NCBI GenBank assembly: GCA_026400815.1 | Contig: JAPLOI010000016.1 | Coordinates: 1 to 40,530, forward strand | Length of the DNA stretch: 40,530 nucleotides | Direction: 5' to 3' | From: Alphaproteobacteria bacterium | GTDB lineage: Bacteria > Pseudomonadota > Alphaproteobacteria > Acetobacterales > Acetobacteraceae | Shown here: positions 14,951 to 23,193 of the stretch, in pieces | How positions within the stretch are numbered: the stretch's first letter is position 1 | Layout of the letters: each line of letters starts with the position of its first letter | Program-made: the position numbers and the translations under genes | Notes under the pieces: model-generated | Seen by the model: only the letters and a program-made list of their open reading frames with translations | Told to the model about the DNA's origin: nothing | Database searches by the model: none

Positions 14951-15529
14951 GTGATCTTGGGCGTGGCGGCCATGCTCGTGGCGATCGTGCTGGTGGGGGG
15001 CGCGCTGGTGGGTGCGGCCGCGCTGTTCCAGCGTGGTGCCGCGAAGCTGGGTGCGCCCGCCGCCATGCTGTGCGTGGCAGCACTGCTGGCCGGGCTGGCC
15101 GGGGCTGCCGCGCTGCTGCTGGCCGCGCCTGATCGCGCCAGCTTCGAGCCCGCGCGGCTGTTCGCCGCCGGCGGGGCCTGGCAGGGGGCCGGGCCCGTGG
15201 ATGCCTTGCGCCTCGCCCTGCCTGAACGCGCGGCGCTGAGCGGTGCGCTGGCGGCCCTGGCCGACGGAACCCTGGCGCAGATGGCCGCGGGCTGGCTGGC
15301 GGTGGGTGCTGTGCTGGTGGGCATCGGCGCGCTCTGGCGCCGTTGCGCCGGGCGTTCCCTGTGGCTGGCGCTGGCCGGCTTCGCCGCCATGGCCGTGCTC
15401 ACCGCGCTGGCCATGCATGTCGCCACGCGGCTGCTGGCCTGGGGCATGGCGCAGCTGGGCTTCTGGCTGTTGCTGCTGGCGCTGCTGGGCCTTCAGGCCT
15501 GGCGCTATCGGCGGGCAGCCGCGCACTGA
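14951..15529 (+). CDS. Small polytopic membrane protein, unknown family
   Basis: This 192-residue protein, rich in Ala, Leu and Val, has about four membrane segments: near residues 3-30, 37-62, 110-130 and 138-182. A soluble loop in the middle (about 62-105) contains DRASFEPARLFAAGGAW. It is the only plus-strand gene in this block. GTG 14951 is preferred because GGGGAG lies six bases upstream; a TTG at 14933 would add six residues. The minus strand here is open too but lacks the hydrophobic periodicity of a real gene. It diverges from the exported-protein gene and converges with the bestrophin-like gene eight bases away. No function can be assigned. Confidence 0.6.
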   Translation: MILGVAAMLVAIVLVGGALVGAAALFQRGAAKLGAPAAMLCVAALLAGLAGAAALLLAAPDRASFEPARLFAAGGAWQGAGPVDALRLALPERAALSGALAALADGTLAQMAAGWLAVGAVLVGIGALWRRCAGRSLWLALAGFAAMAVLTALAMHVATRLLAWGMAQLGFWLLLLALLGLQAWRYRRAAAH

Positions 15530-15537
15530 GCGGGCGC

Positions 15538-16338
15538 TCACGGCAGCCGCATCAGTTCGAGGAAGGGCCGCGGCGAGAGCAGCGCGGAGTCTCCCACGAC
15601 AGGGAAGGCGAGCTTGAGCGCCACCAGCAGCACGATGCCCACGATCAGCGCCACCACCGCGCCCATGGTGTAGTGCAGCGCCAGGTGCGCGCTGCCGATG
15701 AACCACTGGAACAGCAGCACCGACACCGAGGCGGTGAGCACCAGGAACCATACCAGCATCGTAAGGGTGCGCGTGCCCACGGAGAGCCGGGCGGTGCGTG
15801 CCTCGGCGACCTGCAGCAGCCAATGGGCGGTGTTCTGCGCGATCGCCTGCTGCGCCTGCGTCTCCGGCTCCGGCAGCATGAAGGCGCGCGACAGGCGGGT
15901 GAAGGTGGCGTCGGAGGCGCTGCCGGGGGAACCGGCCTGCATTTTCGGCCAATCCTGCTCCACCACCGCGGCGCCATAGCCGCGCAGGGCGCCGCGCATT
16001 TCCTCGCGCGCCTCCGCCTGGTGCGGCAGGCCATAGCTGTCGGTGGCGTGGGCCAGCATGTAGAGCGCGCTGGTTTCCTTCTGCAGCGTGTCCCGCGTGG
16101 TCTGGTAGATGTCCCAGGCGCCGACCAAGGCGAGGGCGGCAACCACGGCGTAGATCTCCACGATGAAGGAGAATTTGGCGCGGCCGACATCGGCGTTCAG
16201 CGCCAGTTCCTGCGGCGTGAACACCGACAGGATCACCATGCCCACGCCCATTGCGAGCAGCAGCGGCAGGCCTATGGCCACCAGCGCCGCGAGTGCCGTG
16301 GGCAGGGAGGCGATGCTCTGTACCAGCAGCGCGTCCAT
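15538..16338 (-). CDS. DUF4239 bestrophin-like membrane protein
   Basis: This 266-residue inner-membrane protein has two N-terminal membrane segments (about 12-38 and 55-77), a soluble helical region (80-185) and two C-terminal segments (about 190-212 and 218-248). This layout and the LALNADVGRAKFSFIVEIYA region match the DUF4239 family, described as bestrophin-like; bestrophins are anion channels that conduct chloride and bicarbonate. Conduction by this protein is not shown. It lies 43 bases downstream of the small domain gene and faces the 4-TM gene. Its place in a block with a carbonic-anhydrase-like gene is suggestive, not proof of shared function. Confidence 0.72.
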   Translation of the reverse strand: MDALLVQSIASLPTALAALVAIGLPLLLAMGVGMVILSVFTPQELALNADVGRAKFSFIVEIYAVVAALALVGAWDIYQTTRDTLQKETSALYMLAHATDSYGLPHQAEAREEMRGALRGYGAAVVEQDWPKMQAGSPGSASDATFTRLSRAFMLPEPETQAQQAIAQNTAHWLLQVAEARTARLSVGTRTLTMLVWFLVLTASVSVLLFQWFIGSAHLALHYTMGAVVALIVGIVLLVALKLAFPVVGDSALLSPRPFLELMRLP

Positions 16339-16381
16339 CAGCGCGGGGCCCTGTTTTGGGGGCGGCTGGGGGCGTGCACGG

Positions 16382-16816
16382 TCAGGCCTCGATCTGGCGG
16401 TACCAGCGGCGCGTGCGGATCAGCCGGCCGGAGCGGGCGGGCTGCAGGTCGGATTCCTCCATCAGCGCCTTCATGCGCTGGCGCGCCTCGGCGATGGTGA
16501 TGCGCTTGCCGGCGCGGGCGCGGTAGAAAGCGGCGGCCTTCTCGAAATCGTCGCGCCCCACCTGGCCGCGGCGATCTGCCAGGGTGCGCAGCAACTCCGT
16601 GGAGGTGCCGGCGAGGTCGTGTTCCAGCGCCACGTCGGTATCGGCCACGGCGGCGCGCACCACGCCGCGCGCCTCGTCGAAGCTGAGGTTGTAGCGGGTG
16701 AGGCCTTCCTCCATCAGCTTGCGCTCGGTGTCCCGGTCCAGGAAGCGGCGGCCGTTGGTGTGCAGGCGCACCAGCTCGCCGAAGCGCAGGCGGGTGTCGT
16801 TCTCATTCATGGGCAT
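16382..16816 (-). CDS. Small helical protein; stand-alone copy of the carbonic-anhydrase-like C-terminal domain
   Basis: This 144-residue cytoplasmic-type protein has no signal or membrane segment. Residues 30-142 align along their whole length with residues 215-330 of the carbonic-anhydrase-like protein: EEGLTRYNLSFDEARGVV against SEGITRYGLTARAAQEVS, then RRGQVGRDDFEKAAAFYRA against TAGRIGQKDVRAAARLYRR, and RTRRWYRQI against RSTRWFRTL. Function is unknown. The ATG at 16814-16816 (with GTGGA upstream) is chosen; a second ATG two codons in is possible. It follows the exported-protein gene on the minus strand. Confidence 0.72.
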   Translation of the reverse strand: MPMNENDTRLRFGELVRLHTNGRRFLDRDTERKLMEEGLTRYNLSFDEARGVVRAAVADTDVALEHDLAGTSTELLRTLADRRGQVGRDDFEKAAAFYRARAGKRITIAEARQRMKALMEESDLQPARSGRLIRTRRWYRQIEA

Positions 16817-16866
16817 GGCGGATCCACGGTTTTCGGGGAGTGGGCGGTGGTGGTAGCCGGCGCGCG

Positions 16867-17589
16867 CTAGAGCGAGGGCTGGGCGGTGGTGCGCAGGCCG
16901 GGGCCGGGCACCACTTCGGGCACCTCGAAGCCGCTGGAGCGGTTGGACATCTGCTGCAGGCGGCGGTTGAGCGTTTCGATGGAGCGCATGATGCGCGCGG
17001 CATCCAGGCCCAGCGGCGCATCGGACGGGGCGACCACCACCTTCACCTTGGGCAGCGGGAACATGTCGATCTCGACCTTTTCCACGGCGAGGCCGTTGAG
17101 GTCGGAGGCCTCCAGCACCGAGCGCACGATCATGCGCTGCAGGGCGGCGAGCGGGCCGGGGTTGCGCAGGGCGTGGCGATCCAGGAACCGCTCCACGTAT
17201 TCGCGGTCGGAATCGGTCAGCTCGCGGGCCTGGCCGAAGGTCATCTGCAGCGAGGGCAGCAGGGAGACCGTGCTCTCGATCTCCTTCAGCTTGTAGCCGG
17301 CGACATCCATCATGGCGGTGAGGTCGTCGCGCGCGCGGGCGTGGCCGCGGTCCAGCGTGCTGTTGCGGTGCATGTAGTAGCTGGCGGTGTCGCGGAAGCG
17401 GAACAGGCCCACCACGCTGTCCCACATGCGTTCCGCGCGCTCGGTGAAGCTGTCGGCATCCGGCAGGTCTTGCAGCGGCAGGCTGACGGAGGGGCGGGGC
17501 TGGGCGGCGGGTTGGGCCCAGGCGACGGGCGCGGCGGCGAGCAGAACGGGGGCGGCCAGCGCGAGGCGACGCAGCATCGTGGTGATCAT
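16867..17589 (-). CDS. Exported protein of unknown family
   Basis: This 240-residue protein has a clear signal peptide (1-25, ending PVAWA). The mature part is predicted mainly helical, with RAERMWDSVVGLFRFRDTAS (51-70) and ESTVSLLPSLQMTFGQA (105-121). A likely beta-containing stretch KVEIDMFPLPKVKVVVAP (171-188) follows, then a Pro-rich tail. I do not recognise the family. ATG 17587-17589 is preferred over the ATG three codons earlier because AAGGA then falls eight bases upstream of the start rather than touching it. It follows the PstS-like gene by 26 bases in the same direction, which suggests a shared transcript and a periplasmic role. Confidence 0.7.
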   Translation of the reverse strand: MITTMLRRLALAAPVLLAAAPVAWAQPAAQPRPSVSLPLQDLPDADSFTERAERMWDSVVGLFRFRDTASYYMHRNSTLDRGHARARDDLTAMMDVAGYKLKEIESTVSLLPSLQMTFGQARELTDSDREYVERFLDRHALRNPGPLAALQRMIVRSVLEASDLNGLAVEKVEIDMFPLPKVKVVVAPSDAPLGLDAARIMRSIETLNRRLQQMSNRSSGFEVPEVVPGPGLRTTAQPSL

Positions 17590-17615
17590 GGCGGGCATCC
17601 TTCGGGCGCGGTGCG

Positions 17616-18692
17616 TCAGTTCAGCGACATGGTCGACATGCGCTCGGCGATGGAGCGCTGCGTGACCCGCTCGGCAGGGGGCAGGGAGACGAGGCCGGCG
17701 CGGGCGAGGAAGCCGGCGGGGCCGGTGGCGCTTTCGCTGGAGGCCTCGGTGAGCAGCTCGGCGATGCCGTGCACCACGCCCACGCCCTGTTTGTTCCGGG
17801 CATGCTGGCGCTTGGCGTAGAGGTAGACGACGCGGGTGGGGTCGTAATCCATCGCCGCGATGCTCGCGATGGTGGGCAGCACGCCATCCAGCGGCAGGGC
17901 GATCAGGTTGCCGCCGCTGCGCATCGCCTCATCGAAGGTGACGACGGCGAGGGTGCCGGGCGGGCTGGACATCAGCGTGGCGACGGTCTGGTCTTCCGCC
18001 ACCTCGACCACGCGGCCATCGGTGCGCAGGGTGATGCACTTGCTGCGGCGGAACCCGGAATCGAACAGCAGCCGCATTTCCTTGATGTCGCGGCAGCCGG
18101 CTTCCAGCACCAAATCCTCGAACAGCTGGCGCGTGCCGGAATCGCCGCGCGGCACCAGCACGCGGATCGGCGAGGGCGGCAGGCCGCGGGCGATCTGCGA
18201 CCAACTGGCATAGGCGTTGGGGGCGAAGATGCCGTCGCTGGTGGGGCGTTCGGCGGCCAGCGCCTCCTGCAGGTTGCGGGCGGAGAGCTGCGGCATCGGG
18301 TCGCCGCGCCGGGCGACGAGCACCACGGCGCCGAAGCCGAGCTTGAGCTCGATCACGTCGCGCACGCCGTTCATCCGGCAGGATTGCTGGATGCCGGAGG
18401 GCATGCGCCGTGTGGAGATGGCCACGTCCGGCGTTTCCGGCCCGACGCCGCCGCAGAACAGCGCCAGCGCCTGGTTGGCGCCGACATGGCGCACATCGGG
18501 CCGCATCTCCTTGCCCCAGCGCTCGGCGAAGCTGCCGGCCAGCAACTCCGACACGCGGCCGGCGGTGTTGGAGCTGGCGACGATGAGGCGGTCGCGCAGG
18601 GTCAGCACGCCTTCTGCCTGCGCCGGCTGTGCCGTGGTGGCGGCCATGGCCAACAGGCCCAGGAACAGGGATCTCGCGGTGGTTCGGGTCAA
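17616..18692 (-). CDS. PstS-like periplasmic substrate-binding protein (orphan)
   Basis: This 358-residue exported protein has a signal peptide at 1-26 (ending PAQA), then a PBP-like domain of the phosphate-binding PstS type: LIVASSNTAGRVSELLAGSF, PDVRHVGANQALALFCGGVG, DVAISTRRMP, then PRGDSGTRQLFEDLVLEAGC. The SNTAG and GDSGTRQ loops correspond to anion-binding loops in this family. The TTG at 18690-18692 is chosen because GGAG lies seven bases upstream and the signal peptide starts there; the next in-frame ATG would cut into it. No pstCAB genes are near, so it is an orphan binding protein that may sense an anion or work with the neighbouring envelope proteins. Confidence 0.78.
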   Translation of the reverse strand: MTRTTARSLFLGLLAMAATTAQPAQAEGVLTLRDRLIVASSNTAGRVSELLAGSFAERWGKEMRPDVRHVGANQALALFCGGVGPETPDVAISTRRMPSGIQQSCRMNGVRDVIELKLGFGAVVLVARRGDPMPQLSARNLQEALAAERPTSDGIFAPNAYASWSQIARGLPPSPIRVLVPRGDSGTRQLFEDLVLEAGCRDIKEMRLLFDSGFRRSKCITLRTDGRVVEVAEDQTVATLMSSPPGTLAVVTFDEAMRSGGNLIALPLDGVLPTIASIAAMDYDPTRVVYLYAKRQHARNKQGVGVVHGIAELLTEASSESATGPAGFLARAGLVSLPPAERVTQRSIAERMSTMSLN

Positions 18693-18795
18693 GGGACAGC
18701 TCCGGCGTTCGCCCGCACGGGGCGGGAAGGGCGGCATGCGGAAGGGGGCGGGGTGGCAGGCGGCAGCGCCGCCGGAAGGCAAGGAAACGGCGCGG

Positions 18796-19785
18796 CTATT
18801 GCGAAGGGGTTCGGGCCAGCAGGGTGAGGATCGTCTCCCGCAGGGCCTGTTCGACGGCGAGGCGGGCACGGGCCTGGGCCATCCAGCCCACCAGGAGGGG
18901 TTCGGCACGCTTATCGAGCGCGGCGGCGTCGGCCACGGCGCCGGCGAGGTCGCCACGGCGCAGGCGCTCGGCGATGCTGGCGGTGGCGGCATCGGCCTCC
19001 CCGGGTGGCGGGGGTGCGATCAGGCCGATGCCGGACAGCGCGGCACGCATGTTCAGCTGCGCGCGGTCCAGCACGCCGTGTTCGGCCGGCATGCGCCAGG
19101 CGATGGCCGGGATCAGCGCCACGAAGCGGTCGTGCAGCTCGCCTTCCGTGGGCACGCCGCGCAGGGAATGGCTGGTCAGGACTTCCACCACTGGGGGCGG
19201 GATGTGGCGGCCGGCATCGAGATCGAGCAGGGCGCGCAGCTCGCGGTGCCACGGGCGCGCGGTGGCGGCGACCATCTGCAGGTTCAGCAGCGCCGGCACC
19301 AGCCGGTCTTGCGGGCGGGCCTGGGCGAGGGCGGCGCTGGCCTGGGAGGCGGCCTGGGCGGCGGTTTCGGAGGCGAGGCGTGCGGCGCGCGCGGCATCCT
19401 CGGCACGGGCGGTGGCCTGCTCCGTGAGGGTGCCGCGCTCGGCCAGGGCGGCTTCGAGCGCCTGGATGCGGCCCTCCAGCGCGGTGAACTGGGTGGTGAT
19501 GCCGGGGGTGGAGGCAGCCGTGGAAAGGACAGGGGCCGGCGCCGAGGCCTGCTGGATGATGCGGGGCGGCTGGGCGGACCGGCCGCCGGCGAACATCAGC
19601 GCCACCACGGCGGCGGCGGCACCAACGGCAAGGAACATGACGGAGCGCGGCGTTCCGGCACCGAGCCGGCCGGACAGGGCGGCGGCGGCGCGCATGCCGT
19701 TGCCCAGCATCCCATGCCGGCCGCGGGCGACTTGCGGCAGGCCCTGGGCCGCGGGATCGGAGGCAAGAAAATGCTGCCCGGACAT
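18796..19785 (-). CDS. Mitofilin-like (COG4223) inner-membrane coiled-coil protein
   Basis: This 329-residue protein has a cytoplasmic N-terminus, one membrane segment at about 48-67, a coiled coil at about 97-155 rich in Ala, Glu and Arg, and a C-terminal helical domain. The end (ERLRRGDLAGAVADAAAL, then VGWMAQARARLAVEQALRE) is typical of alphaproteobacterial proteins related to mitochondrial Mic60/mitofilin, which shape or tether membranes. The ATG at 19783-19785 has no clear ribosome-binding site. A 14-codon frame starting at 19829, with AGGAG close upstream, ends in TGA overlapping this ATG (TGATG), so re-initiation is possible. It is the first gene of the minus-strand block, about 100 bases before the PstS-like gene. 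Confidence 0.7.
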   Translation of the reverse strand: MSGQHFLASDPAAQGLPQVARGRHGMLGNGMRAAAALSGRLGAGTPRSVMFLAVGAAAAVVALMFAGGRSAQPPRIIQQASAPAPVLSTAASTPGITTQFTALEGRIQALEAALAERGTLTEQATARAEDAARAARLASETAAQAASQASAALAQARPQDRLVPALLNLQMVAATARPWHRELRALLDLDAGRHIPPPVVEVLTSHSLRGVPTEGELHDRFVALIPAIAWRMPAEHGVLDRAQLNMRAALSGIGLIAPPPPGEADAATASIAERLRRGDLAGAVADAAALDKRAEPLLVGWMAQARARLAVEQALRETILTLLARTPSQ

Positions 19786-20312
19786 CAGCGCGGCGTCGGT
19801 GCGGGGGAACGGTCTGGACGTGGCATCATGCTCCTGGCCTCGTTCTGCACGACAGGGACGCCCGCCTGGGCGGCAGCGCCGCCTATGTGCGGCACGTTGC
19901 AGAACGTTTAGCCGGGGGCGCCTGAACAGCACGTTAACGACTGGGCGTAGGGCCGCCCGCGTAGTGCTGGCGAAGCGTGTGGCGCGTGCCGGCCGCGGGC
20001 GGAGAAGAGGCCGTGGCAACTGATATGTGCGGCTTGCCTGGGCACGCGAAGTCTCACGGATATCTCACTGAATCATTGACACAGCAGGGTGTGGAGGCGG
20101 TCCGCCAGGGATTGCCGCTGCGCCATGGCGGGGTGCCGTTGGGGCGGCGGACCGGCCGCGGCGGATTTCCTAGCCAATCGTCAAGATTGCCGGAAATAAG
20201 CGGCTACGGGTCCGTCGGCGGGCCTGGGCCGAGTCCGGACGGCGATGATGGCCGGCCTTGTGTGCGATGCGCCTGTTGCGCTCGCGCCGTGGGGGGCTAA
20301 CATCGTCTCTTG
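19786..20312. other. Intergenic region between the divergent mitofilin-like gene and glnD
   Basis: About 530 bases without a convincing gene. It holds the 14-codon minus-strand frame described under the mitofilin-like gene (19785-19829). It also contains two direct TCTCAC hexamers at 20052-20057 and 20063-20068, spaced 11 bases (one helical turn), which may be an operator. A perfect TTGACA at 20076-20081 has no -10 at the right distance. Promoters for both flanking genes must lie here, but none is clear by eye. Confidence 0.4.
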
Positions 20313-23141
20313 ATGCTAGACCCCGTCACGTTGCCAGCGCTGGCCGACAGCGCGCTTGCCCAGCTTCGCCAGTCCCTGCGCGGGACGGACGGGGTGCCGT
20401 TGGAACGGGATGCGGCGCTGGCGGTATTGCGCCGGCACCTGGCGCGAATCCAGGGCATGGTGCGCGAGAGCTTCGAGGAAGCGCGCATCCAGGGGCTGGA
20501 GGCGGCCGGCGCGCTCTGCCGGCTGACCGACACGCTGGTGCTGGCGCTGCACGAGCACGCGCTGGCCGTAGCCGCACAGGGCGGCAAGGGCGACCAGATC
20601 GGCCGGCTGAGCCTTTCGGCCACCGGTGGCTACGGGCGCGGGGTGCTGGCGCCGTTCAGCGACATCGACCTGCTGTTCCTCACGCCCGGCGATGCCTCCC
20701 GCGAGGCGCAGGCGGCGGTGGAGTTCATGCTCTATGCGCTGTGGGATCTCGGGCTGAAGGTGGGGCACGCCACGCGCTCGATCGCCGATTGCCTGCGCGA
20801 GGCCAAGGGCGACATCACGGTGCGGACCTCCCTGCTGGATGCGCGCCACATCGCCGGCGACGTGGCGGTGTTCGCGGAGTTCCAGGGCGCGTTCCGGTCG
20901 GCCTGCGTGGAGGCCGGCGTGGCGAAGTTCATCGCCGCCAAGCAGGCCGAGCGCGACACGCGCCACCTGCGCTATGGCGACACGCCCTTCGTGGTGGAGC
21001 CGAACGTGAAGGAAGGCCGCGGCGGGCTGCGCGATTTGCAGACGCTGTACTGGATCAACCGCTACATCTTCCCCGACGCGACCTTCGAGCGACTGGTGGA
21101 CAAGGCGGCCACGCCCGGCAGCGTGATCATGACCGCGGACGAGCACCGCCACATGCGGCGCAGCTGGGACTTCCTGTGGACCCTGCGCTTCCACCTGCAC
21201 TACGTCGCCGGCCGCGCCGAGGATCGCCTGACCTTCGACCTGCAGCCGGTGATCGGCGCGCGCATGGGCTACACCCGCCACGGAAGGCAGGATGGGGTGG
21301 AGCGCTTCATGCGCCACTTCTTCCTCACCGCGCGCGACGTGACGCGGCTGACGCGGGTGCTGGAACCGGCCCTGGTGCGCGCGGCCCTCGGCCCGCCGGC
21401 GGCGGCGCGGGAGGCGGATGCCAAGCTGCAGGGCCAGGGCTTCGTGCTGGCCGATGGCAAGCTGCTGCCGGCGGCCGGGCGGGAGTTCGACAAGGAGCCG
21501 ATCCAGATGCTGCGCTGCCTGCAGGTGGCGCGCGACCGGCACCTGAAGCTGCATCCGTTGACGGTTCGCCAGCTGATCCGCAACGAGCGGCGGGTGCAGG
21601 GGCTGCGCGACAACCCCGAGGCGGCGGCGATCTTCCTGGACCTGCTGTGCGGGCGGGATGCTGAGCATAACCGGGCGGATGGGGCAGCCTGGCTTTCGAT
21701 CATGAACGAGACCGGGGTTCTGGGCCGGCTGCTGCCGGATTGGGCGCGGATCGTCGGCCAGATGCAGTTCGACACCTACCACGTGTTCACGGTGGACGAG
21801 CACACGATCGAGGCGGTGCGGATACTGAACACGCTGGAGCGCGGCGAACTGGCGCAGATCGCGCCGGTGGCATCGGGCCTGGTGGACCACATGCAGTCTC
21901 GCCGGGCGCTGTACGTGGCGATGCTGGTGCACGACATCGCCAAGGGCCGCGGCGGCGACCATTCGGAGCTGGGCGCGGACGTGGCGCTGCAGGTGGGCCC
22001 GGCGCTGGGCCTGTCGGCAGAGGAGACCGAGATGGTTTCCTGGCTGGTGCTGCACCACCTGCTGCTGAGCCAGACCGCGTTCAAGCGCGATATCGACGAC
22101 CCCAAGACCATCCTCGATCTCGCCGAGACCATCCAGTCGCCCGAGCGGCTGCGGCTGCTGCTGGTGCTGACGGTGGCGGATATGCGGGCCGTCTCCCCTA
22201 AGGTGTGGAATGGCTGGAAGGCCACGCTGCTGCGCGAGCTCTACGCCCGCGTGGCCGAGGTGCTGGCCGGCGGGCTGGCCACGGCGGAGCGCGATGTGCG
22301 CGTGCAGCGCGCCAAGCAGGCCGCCGGGCTGCTGCTGGGCGATTGGCCGGCTTCGGAGACCGAGACCTTCCACGGCTTGGGTTACGCCGGCTACTGGCTG
22401 AGCTTCGACCCCGAGACCCATGCGCGCCATGCCCGGATGATCCGCGAGGCGGAGGCGCGCCAGGCGCCGCTGACGGTGGAAACCCAGCCGCTGCCGGCCC
22501 GCGCCGTGACGGAGGTGACCGTTTATGCCGCCGACCATGCCGGGCTGTTCAGCCGCATCGCGGGCGCGTTGGCGGTGGCCGGCGCCTCCATCGTGGATGC
22601 GCGCATCCATACGCTGACCAACGGGATGGCGCTGGATACGTTCTGGATCCAGGACGCGGCCGGGGGCGTGTTCGATGCGCCGCATCGCCTGGCGCGGCTT
22701 TCGGTGCTGATCGAGCAGGCGCTGTCTGGCCGGTTGAAGCTGGCCGCCGAGATCCGCAAGACCAACAAGACCGTGCTGGGCCAGCGCCTGCGCGCGATCC
22801 ATGTGCCGCCGCGCGTGGTGATCGACAACCATGCCTCCAACACCCACACGGTGGTGGAGGTGAACGGGCGCGACCGCTCCGGCCTGCTGCACGACGTGAC
22901 CTCGGCGATCAGCGAGCAGGGGCTGCAGATCGCCTCCGCCCATGTCAGCACCTACGGCCAGCGGGCGGTGGACGTGTTCTATGTGAAGGACGTGTTCGGG
23001 CTGAAGGTGGAGAACGAGCGGCGGCTGGGGCAGCTGCGCGAGGCGATCCTGGCGGCGCTGGCCAGCCCGGACGAGGCGCCGGCCGCCCCCCCGGCGCCGG
23101 TGAGGCCGGAAAGGCGCCGCAGGCGCGCGGCGGCGGGCTGA
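20313..23141 (+). CDS. glnD: [Protein-PII] uridylyltransferase / uridylyl-removing enzyme
   Basis: This 942-residue bifunctional nitrogen sensor adds UMP to PII proteins when glutamine is low and removes it when glutamine is high. The nucleotidyltransferase core is at about 100-200, with GGYGRGVLAPFSDIDLLFL giving the metal-binding D117 and D119. The HD hydrolase domain has H540/D541 in HDIAKGRGGDHSELG. Two C-terminal ACT domains start near 732 (TEVTVYAADHAGLFSRIAGA) and 845 (HTVVEVNGRDRSGLLHDVTS) and bind glutamine. Length fits alphaproteobacterial GlnD. The start is ATG 20313; a TTG lies just before it. No glnB, glnK or ntr genes are in the window, so it is regulated alone. Confidence 0.97.
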   Translation: MLDPVTLPALADSALAQLRQSLRGTDGVPLERDAALAVLRRHLARIQGMVRESFEEARIQGLEAAGALCRLTDTLVLALHEHALAVAAQGGKGDQIGRLSLSATGGYGRGVLAPFSDIDLLFLTPGDASREAQAAVEFMLYALWDLGLKVGHATRSIADCLREAKGDITVRTSLLDARHIAGDVAVFAEFQGAFRSACVEAGVAKFIAAKQAERDTRHLRYGDTPFVVEPNVKEGRGGLRDLQTLYWINRYIFPDATFERLVDKAATPGSVIMTADEHRHMRRSWDFLWTLRFHLHYVAGRAEDRLTFDLQPVIGARMGYTRHGRQDGVERFMRHFFLTARDVTRLTRVLEPALVRAALGPPAAAREADAKLQGQGFVLADGKLLPAAGREFDKEPIQMLRCLQVARDRHLKLHPLTVRQLIRNERRVQGLRDNPEAAAIFLDLLCGRDAEHNRADGAAWLSIMNETGVLGRLLPDWARIVGQMQFDTYHVFTVDEHTIEAVRILNTLERGELAQIAPVASGLVDHMQSRRALYVAMLVHDIAKGRGGDHSELGADVALQVGPALGLSAEETEMVSWLVLHHLLLSQTAFKRDIDDPKTILDLAETIQSPERLRLLLVLTVADMRAVSPKVWNGWKATLLRELYARVAEVLAGGLATAERDVRVQRAKQAAGLLLGDWPASETETFHGLGYAGYWLSFDPETHARHARMIREAEARQAPLTVETQPLPARAVTEVTVYAADHAGLFSRIAGALAVAGASIVDARIHTLTNGMALDTFWIQDAAGGVFDAPHRLARLSVLIEQALSGRLKLAAEIRKTNKTVLGQRLRAIHVPPRVVIDNHASNTHTVVEVNGRDRSGLLHDVTSAISEQGLQIASAHVSTYGQRAVDVFYVKDVFGLKVENERRLGQLREAILAALASPDEAPAAPPAPVRPERRRRRAAAG

Positions 23142-23181
23142 TCACGTTCCAGTGCATTGGCTTCCCGGGGGGGCGACATGG

Positions 23182-23187
23182 TATTCT
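23182..23187 (+). promoter_or_regulatory. Possible -10 element for a leaderless transcript
   Basis: TATTCT lies at positions -12 to -7 relative to the ATG at 23194, where a -10 would sit if transcription began at the start codon. TTGGCT at 23157-23162 is a weak -35 with a 19-base spacer. No Shine-Dalgarno sequence precedes the ATG. Inference only. Confidence 0.25.
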
Positions 23188-23193
23188 CCCGGG

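Noticed and set aside
20076-20081. Perfect TTGACA upstream of glnD as a promoter
   Set aside because: No -10-like hexamer occurs 16-18 bases downstream (GC-rich there), so it is probably chance.
20316-22943. Minus-strand open frame of about 875 codons opposite glnD
   Set aside because: His/Gln/Arg-rich shadow sequence with no motifs; the plus strand encodes a complete GlnD.
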